64,000 nucleotides of DNA from HGM04593 sp045631205 (GTDB lineage: Bacteria > Bacteroidota > Bacteroidia > Bacteroidales > Bacteroidaceae): assembly GCA_045631205.1 (NCBI GenBank), contig JAZQUI010000023.1:1-64000 (forward strand), in the 5' to 3' direction. How positions within the stretch are numbered: the first letter of the stretch is position 1; each line of letters opens with the position of its first letter. The position numbers and the translations under genes are program-made. The notes beneath the pieces were generated by a model. That model made no database searches and was not told the DNA's origin. It saw nothing but the letters and a program-made list of their open reading frames with translations. Positions 8,172 through 17,757 of this stretch are shown here, in pieces.

Positions 8172-9439
8172 GGAGTATAGATATAGGCGTTTTGCTTGCT
8201 CCGTGCATAAAGTTTGATTTAATCGGGGAATTTCGTTGTAATGAAACCTGCTTTACAGGCGAAAAGGAGGTTGCTCTCTGTGATGAAAAAATCTTTTTTG
8301 GCGGTGAGTCGTTCAACGAACTCTCGTTTGTGCCTGTAAATGATGCTTGCAGTTTTTGCTTGCACGATGTTGTGATTGGCGTTAATTTTCACTGGCAACG
8401 CAAAGAGGACCAGGTATTTAAGGGAGAATTGCGCTTTATTGTGGAGAATGGTGCGGTGAGGGCTGTAAACCGTATAGCGGTAGAGGAATATTTACAGAGC
8501 GTTATTTCGTCGGAGATGTCGGCAACAAGTTCGCTCGAATTGCTGAAGGCGCACGCGGTTATTTCGCGCAGTTGGCTATATGCGCAGTTGTTGCGTAAAG
8601 AGATTGTGCAGAATGGTACAATGGGGTGGGAAACACCCGACGAGGTGGTACGGTGGTATGCCCGCGAGGACCACACGCTCTTTGACCTTTGTGCCGACGA
8701 CCACTGTCAACGTTATCAAGGAATTACACGTGCGTTGAATCCCAATGTGGAAGCGGCGGTGCGGGCTACCGGGAATTTGGTTTTGAAATATGATGGAGAG
8801 GTGTGCGATGCACGTTTCAGCAAGTGTTGTGGTGGCGCTACGGAGCGTTTTTCGGCTTGTTGGGAGAATGTGGATTATCGCTACCTCGAAGCATTCAGGG
8901 ACGATGCCACAAAGGGCGAATTCCCCGACTTAACCACCGAGGCGGGGGCACGTGCGTGGATTGAGAGTACCCCTTCGGCTTTTTGTGCAGCTCCGTCAAA
9001 GGAGGTGTTGTCGCAAGTACTTAATAATTACGACCGTGAAACGGCAGATTTCTATCGTTGGCAGGTTTGCTACACCCGGGAGGAATTGTCGCGTTTGGTG
9101 CAGGAACGTTCGGGTATCGATTTTGGAACGATTGAAGAACTGCAACCTGTTGAGAGAGGTGTGTCGGGGCGTATAGTTAGGTTGCGCATAGTTGGCAGCA
9201 AGTGCACCAAAATCGTTGGTAAAGAGTTGGAGATACGTCGTTGGTTGTCGCCTTCGCATCTTTATAGTTCGGCTTTTGTAGTTGATAAAACAAACGGTTC
9301 TTTTGTGATAAAAGGTGCCGGCTGGGGGCACGGTGTGGGGTTGTGCCAGATTGGTGCTGCCGTGATGGGCGCGCAAGGGTATGGGTATAAAGAAATTCTT
9401 GCACATTACTACCCCGGTTCGGTTTTGGACAAGATATGA
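8168..9439 (+). CDS. SpoIID/LytB domain protein
   Basis: A 423-residue protein carrying the SpoIID domain known from peptidoglycan lytic transglycosylases. Visible family features: AVEEYLQSVISSEMSATSS with AHAVISRSW (the E-M and KAQA-type region), FSKCCGGATE (usually S-C-S-G-G), and the C-terminal GAGWGHGVGLCQIGAAVMG followed by LAHYYPG. The start is the ATG at 8168, overlapping the stop of the preceding fusion gene. There is no signal peptide or membrane segment at the N-terminus, which is odd for an enzyme whose usual substrate is periplasmic. Coupling to a DUF4922 glycosyltransferase hints at a joint role in cell-wall or glycan metabolism. Confidence 0.85.
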   Translation: MRSIDIGVLLAPCIKFDLIGEFRCNETCFTGEKEVALCDEKIFFGGESFNELSFVPVNDACSFCLHDVVIGVNFHWQRKEDQVFKGELRFIVENGAVRAVNRIAVEEYLQSVISSEMSATSSLELLKAHAVISRSWLYAQLLRKEIVQNGTMGWETPDEVVRWYAREDHTLFDLCADDHCQRYQGITRALNPNVEAAVRATGNLVLKYDGEVCDARFSKCCGGATERFSACWENVDYRYLEAFRDDATKGEFPDLTTEAGARAWIESTPSAFCAAPSKEVLSQVLNNYDRETADFYRWQVCYTREELSRLVQERSGIDFGTIEELQPVERGVSGRIVRLRIVGSKCTKIVGKELEIRRWLSPSHLYSSAFVVDKTNGSFVIKGAGWGHGVGLCQIGAAVMGAQGYGYKEILAHYYPGSVLDKI

Positions 9440-9521
9440 ATAAGCAAGTGAATTTAAGAATATAAACATCTGTTTGTTGCTTATTTTTAATAAATTGTTC
9501 GCATATACAAGCAAAAAACAT

Positions 9522-9529
9522 TACTTTTG
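9522..9529 (+). promoter_or_regulatory. -7 box of the first EPS operon promoter
   Basis: TACTTTTG matches TAnnTTTG exactly. A TTG lies at 9495-9497, 27 bases upstream start to start, rather longer than the 22-24 seen at other promoters here. The first gene starts at 9648, leaving a leader of about 110 bases. Confidence 0.5.
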
Positions 9530-9647
9530 CAGAAATTCTGTTTGTTGTGTATGATAATTTTATGGTAATGGCTCTTTACAAAAATTGTTAATTTGCACAA
9601 TAAAAAACGATATTTTGAGTTATACTTTCAAGTATCGCTTGAATGAT

Positions 9648-10277
9648 ATGAAGAATACGCAATGTGATATGAAATATGTCGATGGGATGTCTTGTGTTGA
9701 ACGTGCGCTGAAACGCCTATTCGACATCCTTTGTTCGTTTGTGGGGCTTATATTGCTCTCCCCACTGCTTGCGTACATATATATCCGTATTCGATTGAAT
9801 GGCGATGGTCCTGTGCTTTTCAAGCAGGAACGCATTGGATATAAAGGAAAAACCTTTAAAATTTTGAAATATCGCACCATGAGTGTGTGCGATGACGAGG
9901 AAACTCCGCTTCTTTTCAGTAATGAAGATGGCAGGCTTACACCCTTCGGCCGTTTTTTGCGCGAACGCCATCTCGATGAGTTGCCGCAATTATGGAATGT
10001 TCTGGTTGGCGATATGTCGTTTGTGGGTCCTCGTCCAGAACGTAAATATTTTATAGACAGGATAATACAGCATAACTCCGATTATGTGTATATTTATAAA
10101 ATGCGCCCGGGGCTAACTTCGCCTGCATCTATATACAACGGTTATACCGATACAATGGAAAAAATGTTGCGCCGTTTGGATATGGACCTGGAGTATTTGC
10201 AACAACGTAATTTCTTCTACGATTTAAAAATAATAACCCTGACGATAGTATATATCCTCAAAGGAAAAAAAATATAA
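9648..10277 (+). CDS. Initiating sugar-phosphate transferase (polyprenyl-phosphate glycosyl-1-phosphate transferase)
   Basis: Starts repeat-unit synthesis by moving a sugar-1-phosphate from a UDP-sugar to undecaprenyl phosphate at the inner membrane. About 210 residues, the short monotopic type (bacterial sugar transferase domain only). One re-entrant hydrophobic stretch lies at about 25-50, followed by LFKQERIGYKGKTF, LKYRTM, then DELPQLWNVLVGDMSF and VGPRPE with the catalytic acidic and phosphate-binding residues. The ATG at 9648 is preferred over one 21 codons upstream because homologues begin close to the transmembrane segment. First gene of EPS locus 1, 9 bases before the export porin gene. 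Confidence 0.92.
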   Translation: MKNTQCDMKYVDGMSCVERALKRLFDILCSFVGLILLSPLLAYIYIRIRLNGDGPVLFKQERIGYKGKTFKILKYRTMSVCDDEETPLLFSNEDGRLTPFGRFLRERHLDELPQLWNVLVGDMSFVGPRPERKYFIDRIIQHNSDYVYIYKMRPGLTSPASIYNGYTDTMEKMLRRLDMDLEYLQQRNFFYDLKIITLTIVYILKGKKI

Positions 10278-10286
10278 AAGAACACT

Positions 10287-12692
10287 ATGAAACGAGTATT
10301 TTTCTTTATTTCAATCTTGTTTGGTATCAATATTGTATTTGCTCAAAATATAAGTGATGACAAGGTGCTTGAAACAATAATAACCGAGCAGAAAAAGGGA
10401 ACTTCACAGCAGGAAATTGTTGCGATGTTATTGCGCAAAGGTGTTACTGCCGAGCAATTGCAACGCGTTAGAAGTAACGTGGAGAAAGAGCAAAGTGCTT
10501 TACCATCACGTTTGCAATCTTCTGTTGAACTTGACCGAACTCGTGATGAGAGTGAATTCATTGGTGAGGGTATTAATGTGAATATCAAGGAGGATACGCT
10601 TAATGTGTTCGGTCGCAATATTTTTAATAATAAGCAATTGACTTTTGAACCTTCAATGAATATTCCTACTCCGGCAAATTATATCTTGGGTGCCGGTGAT
10701 GACTTGATTATTGATGTTTGGGGAGCTTCGCAGTTGAATATCCGTCAAAAGATATCGCCCGATGGAGATGTCTTTATTGATGGAGTAGGGCCTGTTGTAA
10801 TGTCGGGAATGTCCATAGCGCAAGCCGAAAACCATTTGTCGCAAAAACTCGCTGATGTTTATGGTGGTTCACAGGTGAGTCTCTCTTTGGGTGAGGTTCG
10901 TTCAATACAAGTACAGGTTATGGGCGAGGTTGTTGTTCCCGGAACCTATACCATAAGTGCCTTGGCAACTGCTTTCAACGCTCTTTATTCAGCGGGTGGT
11001 ATAAATGAGATTGGTACATTGCGCGATATTAAGGTGTATCGTGCCGGTAAATTGTTGGCATCACTTGATGTGTACGAATATATATTGAACGGCAAAACAA
11101 ACACCGATTTGCGTTTGAAGGACAATGATGTTATAAACGTTGGCGCATACAAAAATATTGTGGAACTTAAAGGTAGGGTAAAACGCCCTATGAGATATGA
11201 AATGCTCGATGGTGAAACACTCTTCGATGCTATCTTGTATGCCGGTGGCTTTACTGGCGATGCTTATACCGAGCAGATGAACGTTGTTCGCAAAAACGGT
11301 CGTGAGTTCTCTATGCACACTGTGACGAAGAGCGATGCTGCGACTTTCGAAGTGAAAGATGGTGATGTTGTGAAGGTTGATGAAATGATACAACGTTTCT
11401 CAAATATGGTGGAGATTAGCGGTGCGGTCTTTTATCCTGGAAAATTTGAACTCGGAAGTAAAATATCAACTATTGCAGGTCTTGTAAAGGCTGCCGGTGG
11501 TGTTCGTGAGGAGGCTTTTCTCAGTAGAGCAGTTTTGCAGCATCGCAGATTTGACAATACGATTTTTACCGAGGCTGTCGATTTGAATGCAATACTCGAA
11601 GGTGCTGCACCCGATGTGGAACTTAAAAACAACGATTTGTTGTTTATTCCCAGTAACACATTGATGAGTGGTGAAATCTATTTAACAATAGATGGTGAGG
11701 TAAATCTCCCTGGAAAATATAACTTTGCCGAGAATACTACCATAGAGGATCTTGTGTTGCAGGCAGGAGGGTTGACCCGTCAGGCTTCGTATGCGAAAGT
11801 AGATGTGTTTCGCATACAATCCGAGGAGTATGGCTTGGAATTTAATCCCGAAATAGCCGAAGTACATTCATTTACAATAAAAGAGGGCTTTGTTGTTGAT
11901 GGTGCAAACAGTTTTGTTTTAAAACCGTATGACAAAGTGGTTGTTCGCAAAAATCCTACTTATACCCCAATGAAAGGTGTTACTGTAAAAGGAAATGTCA
12001 ACTTTCCGGGAGTTTATATTATGCAGAATGAGCAGTATCGTTTGAGTAATCTTGTAAAGGATGCCGGCGGTTTTACATCGTTGGCTTACATAAAGGGTGC
12101 ATCACTTTATCGAAAATATACCAAGGAGGAACTTCAGCAACGCGAAATAGTTTTAAAGAACTCACATATCCAATTGCTTGAAGAAAATATACGTAGTAAC
12201 GGTAAGGATATAGATATCGCGTTACTAGATTCTTTGATGACGCTTAAACTTGGGGTGAATGAGTATTACTCGGTAGCAGTTGATTTGACAGAGGCTGTTG
12301 AAAATCCCGGTCAGTTGGCCGATATTGTTTTGCGCGAAGATGATATATTGAATATTCCGCAAAACAGCAATACGATAAGAGTGAGTGGTGAGGTGCATAG
12401 CCCATCGACATTGACACTCGAGAATAACAAGAGTGTTAAATATTACATTAAACACTCGGGTGGTTATAATAGCGAGGCTTACAAGAAAGGTGTATATGTG
12501 ATATACATGAATGGCGAAGTTGTTAAGGTTTCAAAGAGTTCAAAATCGGCTGTGCAACCCGGTTGCGAAATTGTTGTACCTCGCAAGGTTTACAAGAATA
12601 ACAGATTGTCTATGCCCGAAATTGCAACCATTGGTTCTGCTGCAACCTCGGTGGCGGCAATGATTATTGCAATCATAAATCTTGTGAAATAA
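10287..12692 (+). CDS. Outer-membrane polysaccharide export protein with SLBB repeats (Wza family)
   Basis: An 801-residue export protein. MKRVFFFISILFGINIVFAQ is a signal peptide, then a helical region (20-95). The Poly_export domain starts near PTPANYILGAGDDLIIDVWG (about 128-147), and several SLBB domains follow (repeats of the type G-E-V-x2-P-G-x-Y, for example MGEVVVPGTYTISA, ISGAVFYPGKF, IDGEVNLPGKYNF and VKGNVNFPGVYIM). A hydrophobic C-terminal segment ends ATSVAAMIIAIINLVK. It is about twice the length of E. coli Wza, as usual in Bacteroidota. It would carry the finished polymer across the periplasm and outer membrane with the Wzz protein encoded next. Confidence 0.92.
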   Translation: MKRVFFFISILFGINIVFAQNISDDKVLETIITEQKKGTSQQEIVAMLLRKGVTAEQLQRVRSNVEKEQSALPSRLQSSVELDRTRDESEFIGEGINVNIKEDTLNVFGRNIFNNKQLTFEPSMNIPTPANYILGAGDDLIIDVWGASQLNIRQKISPDGDVFIDGVGPVVMSGMSIAQAENHLSQKLADVYGGSQVSLSLGEVRSIQVQVMGEVVVPGTYTISALATAFNALYSAGGINEIGTLRDIKVYRAGKLLASLDVYEYILNGKTNTDLRLKDNDVINVGAYKNIVELKGRVKRPMRYEMLDGETLFDAILYAGGFTGDAYTEQMNVVRKNGREFSMHTVTKSDAATFEVKDGDVVKVDEMIQRFSNMVEISGAVFYPGKFELGSKISTIAGLVKAAGGVREEAFLSRAVLQHRRFDNTIFTEAVDLNAILEGAAPDVELKNNDLLFIPSNTLMSGEIYLTIDGEVNLPGKYNFAENTTIEDLVLQAGGLTRQASYAKVDVFRIQSEEYGLEFNPEIAEVHSFTIKEGFVVDGANSFVLKPYDKVVVRKNPTYTPMKGVTVKGNVNFPGVYIMQNEQYRLSNLVKDAGGFTSLAYIKGASLYRKYTKEELQQREIVLKNSHIQLLEENIRSNGKDIDIALLDSLMTLKLGVNEYYSVAVDLTEAVENPGQLADIVLREDDILNIPQNSNTIRVSGEVHSPSTLTLENNKSVKYYIKHSGGYNSEAYKKGVYVIYMNGEVVKVSKSSKSAVQPGCEIVVPRKVYKNNRLSMPEIATIGSAATSVAAMIIAIINLVK

Positions 12693-12705
12693 AGCAGAAG
12701 TAAAT

Positions 12706-13743
12706 ATGAAGACTTCGAGAATTGACGAATTACGCAATGATATATTGGCCTTTAAAAGGTTTCTAATGTTATTGTGGCGTAATCGCAAGCTATATATCAG
12801 GTATATATCTGTGGCAGTTGTCGTGGGTATGATTGTTGCGTTTAGCATTCCAAAAAATTACTCATCAACCACAATATTGGCATTGGAACATAGACAAACC
12901 GGGTATAATGCGGCTGTAATGAGCCTTGCCGGTATGGCCGGAATAAACTTGGGGTTTCTTTCCGAAGATGCTTATTCTGCCGATTTGTATCCAACCATAA
13001 TTTCTTCGCAGGATTTTGTAAGAGAATTGGCCGGAATCTCGGTTCGCACATCTGACGATGAGAAAAATATCTCTTATGCGCAGCATTTGCTTATCGTGAA
13101 GAACAATACCTGGTGGGGAAATGCAATAGTCTGGGTTAAAGGCTTGTTTGGTTCTGACAAGGCAAAGACCCAGCCCGCGGCTGTGTCGGCCAAAGTTGTA
13201 GGGCTTATAAGGGGTAATGTAAGATGCCAGGTAAACAAGCTTCAAGGGCTTGTTACTATAACTGTTTATGACAAAGACCCGATGGTTTGTAAAAGTGTTG
13301 CCGATTCCGTAGCCGGCAACCTGAATGCCTTTATACAAAATTATCGTACAAGAAAGACAAGAGCCGACTATGAGGCTTTATCACAGATATGTAACGATGC
13401 AAAGGCGCGTTATCTTGATGCGCAGAGCAGGTATCAGAACTTTATAAAGGAAAATAGCTCCCAGAATGGTGCCTCGTATAAGGCACAACGCGATTTTCTT
13501 GAAGGTGAAGCGGAGCTTGCCTATGCTTCGTACAATCAAATGTCGGCGCAGGTGCTAATGGCGCAGGTGAAGTTGCAGGAAGCAACTCCTGTATATAATG
13601 TGGTGCAATCTTCGTATGTACCCGAAGTTGCCGACTCACCCGCTGCTATGACAATAGTAATTTTATTCATCGTGTGTGCCTTTATGGTTGCTACAGTCAA
13701 GATTACCTATCTTCGTGTCAGCGAAAAATTATGGGGTGTATAA
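12706..13743 (+). CDS. Wzz-type chain-length determinant protein (first copy)
   Basis: A 345-residue inner-membrane protein. TM1 is at about 28-48 (IRYISVAVVVGMIVAFSIP), a large periplasmic region contains a coiled coil around residues 205-290, and TM2 is near 310-330 (AAMTIVILFIVCAFMVATV). A PxxP-like motif (EVADSPAAM) precedes TM2, as in the Wzz family. There is no cytoplasmic tyrosine-kinase domain. It sets polymer length and couples polymerisation to export. It starts 13 bases after the Wza-type gene, and its last 13 bases overlap the start of the polymerase-like gene. Confidence 0.88.
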   Translation: MKTSRIDELRNDILAFKRFLMLLWRNRKLYIRYISVAVVVGMIVAFSIPKNYSSTTILALEHRQTGYNAAVMSLAGMAGINLGFLSEDAYSADLYPTIISSQDFVRELAGISVRTSDDEKNISYAQHLLIVKNNTWWGNAIVWVKGLFGSDKAKTQPAAVSAKVVGLIRGNVRCQVNKLQGLVTITVYDKDPMVCKSVADSVAGNLNAFIQNYRTRKTRADYEALSQICNDAKARYLDAQSRYQNFIKENSSQNGASYKAQRDFLEGEAELAYASYNQMSAQVLMAQVKLQEATPVYNVVQSSYVPEVADSPAAMTIVILFIVCAFMVATVKITYLRVSEKLWGV

Positions 13744-14945
13744 GCAAGAGACAGAGGGTTGGAGATTTTTTGTTTCAGTTGCTTGTTTTTCTATTTGTGG
13801 CTGACCCGACAAACACTATTTTCCATATGAAAATGGTGGTGTTTTCTCTTTTGTTATTTTATAATTTGTTCTTTATAAAGGCCGAGTGGGCAATGTTGCG
13901 TTATTTCGCACTATGTCTTACGGCAATACTTGTGCCTTGGCTTTTTGCTTTATTACGTGGTGAAAATGTAGATTCTGCTGAATTCTCGGCAACTGTAAAT
14001 TCTGTTTTTCCATTGCTTCTTTTGCCATGGATAGGGCAATACAACCTTTTACGTCTTTCTGTAAAACCCGTTGTGGCGGTTGTTTGTGTGGTATTGGTCA
14101 TTTATTGGGCAATAATATTTTATCCCAGGCTCGAGGGCATTGTTTATCTTTTTATGTGTGCTCACGACCACACGATAATGCTTTCGCGCCGTGCTTTTCT
14201 TGGTTTTTCAATGTTTGGAATGTATTGTAAAGCCACTGTAGCCTTCCTACCGGTGTTTGCTCTGTTGCTTTATAATGCTTTTACGGCAGAAAGACGTGCT
14301 CGTTCAAGTGTTTTCCTCTTATTGTTGTTTGTGCATCTTTTCTTGATAAGCGGAACGCGAAGCACCATCGTGTTGCCTGTGTTCTTGGCACTTGTCTTGT
14401 TTTTCATCTTTTACAGGAATAAACGCTATTGTAATTATGTCGTTTATCCGTCGGCAATGGTTGCGATATTCGCATTTATAGTGATTCTTTCTTTGCTGTT
14501 GCTCGAAACCAACGAACATTCCAATATGGTAAAATATGCCCATTTGGCTTCTTATAGCGACCTCTTTTCCGAAAATCCTCTTTATCTACTCATTGGTCAA
14601 GGTCCGGGAACGGCTTTTTACACCGAGGGTTTTGCGAAAATGTCTTTTAAGACTGAATGGAGCTATATGGAGCTTTGGCGTAATTTTGGCGTTTTTGCCT
14701 TCTTTATCATATATACGTTTTTGTACCCACTTGTTTCGCTATGTCGTGTTGCGCTAAAGAATGACGAAGCATTGGTGTTGGCCATAACGTATATTGTATA
14801 TCTTGTGATTGCAGGTACCAATCCTTTGTTGCTCTCTTCTACGGGTATGCTTGTATTACTTACTATGTTTAGTGCTTCAAAAGGGTATGCCAAAAAATGT
14901 GAGATAATGCAAAGAAACGATTGTGATAATGTTTCTTTCTATTAA
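13731..14945 (+). CDS. O-antigen ligase/polymerase-like membrane protein (Wzy candidate)
   Basis: A 404-residue polytopic inner-membrane protein with about ten hydrophobic segments and a large loop containing RRAFLGFSMFG and later GQGPGTAFYTEGFAKM, in the style of the O-antigen ligase (Wzy_C) family. In an EPS locus it is most likely the repeat-unit polymerase, although ligase and polymerase cannot be told apart by sequence. The ATG at 13731 lies inside the end of the wzz gene (13-base overlap), so translation is probably coupled. Codons further upstream would lie entirely within that gene and are not favoured. Confidence 0.78.
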   Translation: MGCISKRQRVGDFLFQLLVFLFVADPTNTIFHMKMVVFSLLLFYNLFFIKAEWAMLRYFALCLTAILVPWLFALLRGENVDSAEFSATVNSVFPLLLLPWIGQYNLLRLSVKPVVAVVCVVLVIYWAIIFYPRLEGIVYLFMCAHDHTIMLSRRAFLGFSMFGMYCKATVAFLPVFALLLYNAFTAERRARSSVFLLLLFVHLFLISGTRSTIVLPVFLALVLFFIFYRNKRYCNYVVYPSAMVAIFAFIVILSLLLLETNEHSNMVKYAHLASYSDLFSENPLYLLIGQGPGTAFYTEGFAKMSFKTEWSYMELWRNFGVFAFFIIYTFLYPLVSLCRVALKNDEALVLAITYIVYLVIAGTNPLLLSSTGMLVLLTMFSASKGYAKKCEIMQRNDCDNVSFY

Positions 14946-14946
14946 T

Positions 14947-16584
14947 ATGAATTTGTATATGAATAGATTAAGTAACATAGCTTTTAGAATGTTTACTATC
15001 TTGTCTCTTTCTCTTCAAGTGGTAAGTGCTGTTGCACAGGAAAACAGGATGGGGATAAGTAGTTATGCTCAGTTGAATTCAATTTCGTCGCATGGCGATT
15101 ACGCACCTTATTGGTTGACAGCCAAGAACCAGGGCTTGTCGTCGGTGGAGAAGAGTAATGGTTATGCTCGTGTGGGAGTGCTTTTTGATGGTAAGTTTGG
15201 TGAAAAAAGCAATTGGAAATATTCTGTTGTTGCTGATGCTGTTACCGCATATAATCAGACTGATGTAGTTGCGCTTCAGCAACTTAATGCCGATTTCTCC
15301 TGGAAGTGGCTAAGGTTGAGTGTCGGAAGCAAGGAACGTTTTGCCGAGATGAAGAATTTTTGTGTATTGAACGACTCGTCCTCTTTTGTCAATAATAGTT
15401 TGAATAAACTGTTTCCCAATCTTTACTATAATAAATTCCAAGAGTTGAGTAGTGGTGGTCTAGTGTATAGTGGCAACTCACGCCCCATACCTCAATTGCG
15501 TGTGGAAATACCGGAATATGTTGAGTTTCCGTGGACAAACGGCTGGATGCAGATAAAAGCCCACCTTGCGTATGGCTATTTTGCCGATGGTGGTTTCCAG
15601 GAAGAATTTACGGCATCTAACGAAAAGGCGCGTTACGGAAAGAATATATTCTATCATAGTAAATCGTTATTTATTAAAGTTGGTAAAAAGGAGAAATTTC
15701 CTTTGACTTTTGAGGGTGGTTTGGAAATGCATACACAATTCGGCGGTAAAGTTTATACCCGTTCCGATGGTAAGGTTGTTTCAATGCCTGCGGGAGTAAA
15801 GGACTTCTTCAAGGCATTTATACCTATGGGTGGTGACGAAAACACTCCTGAATATGAGCAAACCAATATTTCCGGCAATTTTATAGGTAGCTGGCATGCT
15901 GCTTTTACTTATCATACAAAGCCTGTTGATGTAAGATTATATGCAGAACATATGTTTGAAGATTTCTCACAGCTCTTCTTTATGGAATATCAGAGTGATG
16001 CTTCGGGCGATAGAAATCTTATATACTACCCGTGGCGTGATATACTTGTGGGAATTTCGTTGACAAACAAATCTTCGTTTATGCCCTTTGTATCAAATGT
16101 TCTTTACGAATATGTTTCGACATACGACCAGAGTGGTGCCGGGTATAACGACCCTGGTCCATTCTTTAAAGAACAGATGGATGGTGCCGATAATTATTTC
16201 AATCATAGTATATATCCGGGATGGCATTATCAAGGAATGGGCATAGGAACCCCTTTGGCGGTGTCTCCTGTGTATAATACCAATGGTTCCTTGCGTTTTG
16301 CAAGCAACAGATTTGTTGCGCATAATGTGGGTGTGAATGGAACTTTGGGCAGAGTTCTGCCTTTGGCTTACCGCTTGCAATATACTTATAGTGAAAATTG
16401 GGGAACCTATTTAAATCCCTTTCGTGAAAAGAAATATACCACTTCGTTCCTGTGCGACATAATATATGCTCCCACCGCTTCCAAATGGGCGGGTACCATA
16501 TCATTGGGGTATGATAAAAGTAACTTTATTGGAGAAAATCTAGGTGTAATGTTTACCATTACCCGTTTGGCAGTATTTAAATAA
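14947..16584 (+). CDS. Wzi-like capsule assembly outer-membrane protein
   Basis: About 545 residues with an N-terminal signal peptide (hydrophobic stretch FRMFTILSLSLQVVSAVAQ). The rest is rich in alternating aromatic/polar strands typical of an outer-membrane beta barrel, ending in a short strand (TRLAVFK). It fits the Caps_assemb_Wzi family, which in other bacteria helps hold or assemble surface polymer at the outer membrane. Two in-frame ATGs (14947 and 14959) are possible starts; both leave the signal peptide intact. It lies one base after the polymerase stop. Confidence 0.78.
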   Translation: MNLYMNRLSNIAFRMFTILSLSLQVVSAVAQENRMGISSYAQLNSISSHGDYAPYWLTAKNQGLSSVEKSNGYARVGVLFDGKFGEKSNWKYSVVADAVTAYNQTDVVALQQLNADFSWKWLRLSVGSKERFAEMKNFCVLNDSSSFVNNSLNKLFPNLYYNKFQELSSGGLVYSGNSRPIPQLRVEIPEYVEFPWTNGWMQIKAHLAYGYFADGGFQEEFTASNEKARYGKNIFYHSKSLFIKVGKKEKFPLTFEGGLEMHTQFGGKVYTRSDGKVVSMPAGVKDFFKAFIPMGGDENTPEYEQTNISGNFIGSWHAAFTYHTKPVDVRLYAEHMFEDFSQLFFMEYQSDASGDRNLIYYPWRDILVGISLTNKSSFMPFVSNVLYEYVSTYDQSGAGYNDPGPFFKEQMDGADNYFNHSIYPGWHYQGMGIGTPLAVSPVYNTNGSLRFASNRFVAHNVGVNGTLGRVLPLAYRLQYTYSENWGTYLNPFREKKYTTSFLCDIIYAPTASKWAGTISLGYDKSNFIGENLGVMFTITRLAVFK

Positions 16585-16592
16585 GAACTAAA

Positions 16593-17021
16593 ATGAATTA
16601 TTTGAAAAAAATATTATCACTATTATCGGTAATCTTATTAACTTTGTCATCGTGCGACAAGGCATTTGAGAATGGTGAACTCGATGGTATGTGGCGTCTT
16701 GAACGCATCGCTGGAAATGGTGAGGAGCTCTTTCCACAGGATATATATTACTCCTTTCAACGTCATATCGTGATGTTTGGAAAGTATTATGACGAAGGCA
16801 TGCCACATCTGTATATGGGTACATTTGCTCGTTCCGGTTCGTTGTTGAAGATGGAACAGTTCAAAGAGTATCCCGGCATAGAGGATATTTGCGAGGCTCA
16901 TGTACTTGAAAGTTTCGGTATATACTCAACCGATGCCGTTACGTTTGTAGTTGTGTCGTTGGATGATGAGAATCTTGTGATGAACAGCGACGGGCGAGAG
17001 TACTATTTTAGGAAATGGTAG
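16593..17021 (+). CDS. Small lipocalin-like lipoprotein
   Basis: A 142-residue predicted lipoprotein. MNYLKKILSLLSVILLTLSSC is the signal with lipobox Cys21. The mature part begins with GELDGMWRLERI, which resembles the first strand of lipocalin-like domains (G-x-W), and continues with beta-strand-rich sequence to a C-terminal YYFRKW. Small proteins of this kind are frequent in Bacteroidota EPS loci. A ligand-binding or assembly role is a guess. It is tightly packed between the Wzi-like gene (8 bases) and an acyltransferase gene. Confidence 0.6.
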   Translation: MNYLKKILSLLSVILLTLSSCDKAFENGELDGMWRLERIAGNGEELFPQDIYYSFQRHIVMFGKYYDEGMPHLYMGTFARSGSLLKMEQFKEYPGIEDICEAHVLESFGIYSTDAVTFVVVSLDDENLVMNSDGREYYFRKW

Positions 17022-17043
17022 TTTTTACAAGGGGGAATCTGTT

Positions 17044-17757
17044 ATGATTAAAAAGTTTTTAAGAAAAATCTTTTCCGATGTTACGCGAGTAAGATACTCG
17101 GCTCCGTTTTTTAGAAACTTTAGGAACACGAAAAAAGGTAATTATGCAAAAGCCGGTGAGCATACCCAGCTCTTCGGTCCTCTGTTGTTGGATCCTGAAA
17201 GTGTGGAACTTGACGATTACACACGTTTGCAGCCCGGTATTAAAGTTATAAATGCAGGTGGTAAACTTGTTGTAAAGAAATATTCGGCAATTGGTGCCGG
17301 TTGCACTGTTATTGCGAGCGAGCATGTGCCCACCGTTGGGATACCTCAATTTTTGAGTGTCCTTCATATAAATGATGTTAAACAGACAGTGGTTGTTGAG
17401 GAGGATGCGTGGGTTGGAGCCGACACTATACTATTGTCGCATAGCCGAATAGGTCGTGGTTCCGTTGTTGCTGCAGGTAGTGTTGTTACAAAACCGGTTC
17501 CGCCTTATGCTGTTGTAGCCGGTTCTCCGGCAAAGGTTATAGCAGTGCGTTTTACGCTGGAACAAGTCCTTAAACACGAGGCTATTCTTTATCCTCCGCA
17601 GGAGAGAATGACACGTGAGGAGTTGGAAAACCTTTATTCAACCACTTATGAGGGGTTGAAGTCCTTGGGCGTGGATGAAATATCTGTCGAGGATCGCAAA
17701 TTGTTGAACGATTATAAAAAAACAATAGGTTTGAACGATTATGAGAGCGGCCGGTAG
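17044..17757 (+). CDS. Left-handed beta-helix (hexapeptide) acyltransferase
   Basis: A 237-residue enzyme with hexapeptide repeats between about residues 50 and 175 (KLVVKKYSAIGAGCTVIA, EEDAWVGADTILL, IGRGSVVAAGSVVTKPV, then VVAGSPAKVI), the usual layout of WbbJ/CysE-type O-acetyltransferases. It probably acetylates a sugar of the repeat unit using acetyl-CoA. A histidine in the helix (ASEHVP) is a candidate catalytic base. The C-terminal 60 residues are an extra helical tail. The stop overlaps the start of the flippase gene by 17 bases. Confidence 0.82.
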   Translation: MIKKFLRKIFSDVTRVRYSAPFFRNFRNTKKGNYAKAGEHTQLFGPLLLDPESVELDDYTRLQPGIKVINAGGKLVVKKYSAIGAGCTVIASEHVPTVGIPQFLSVLHINDVKQTVVVEEDAWVGADTILLSHSRIGRGSVVAAGSVVTKPVPPYAVVAGSPAKVIAVRFTLEQVLKHEAILYPPQERMTREELENLYSTTYEGLKSLGVDEISVEDRKLLNDYKKTIGLNDYESGR

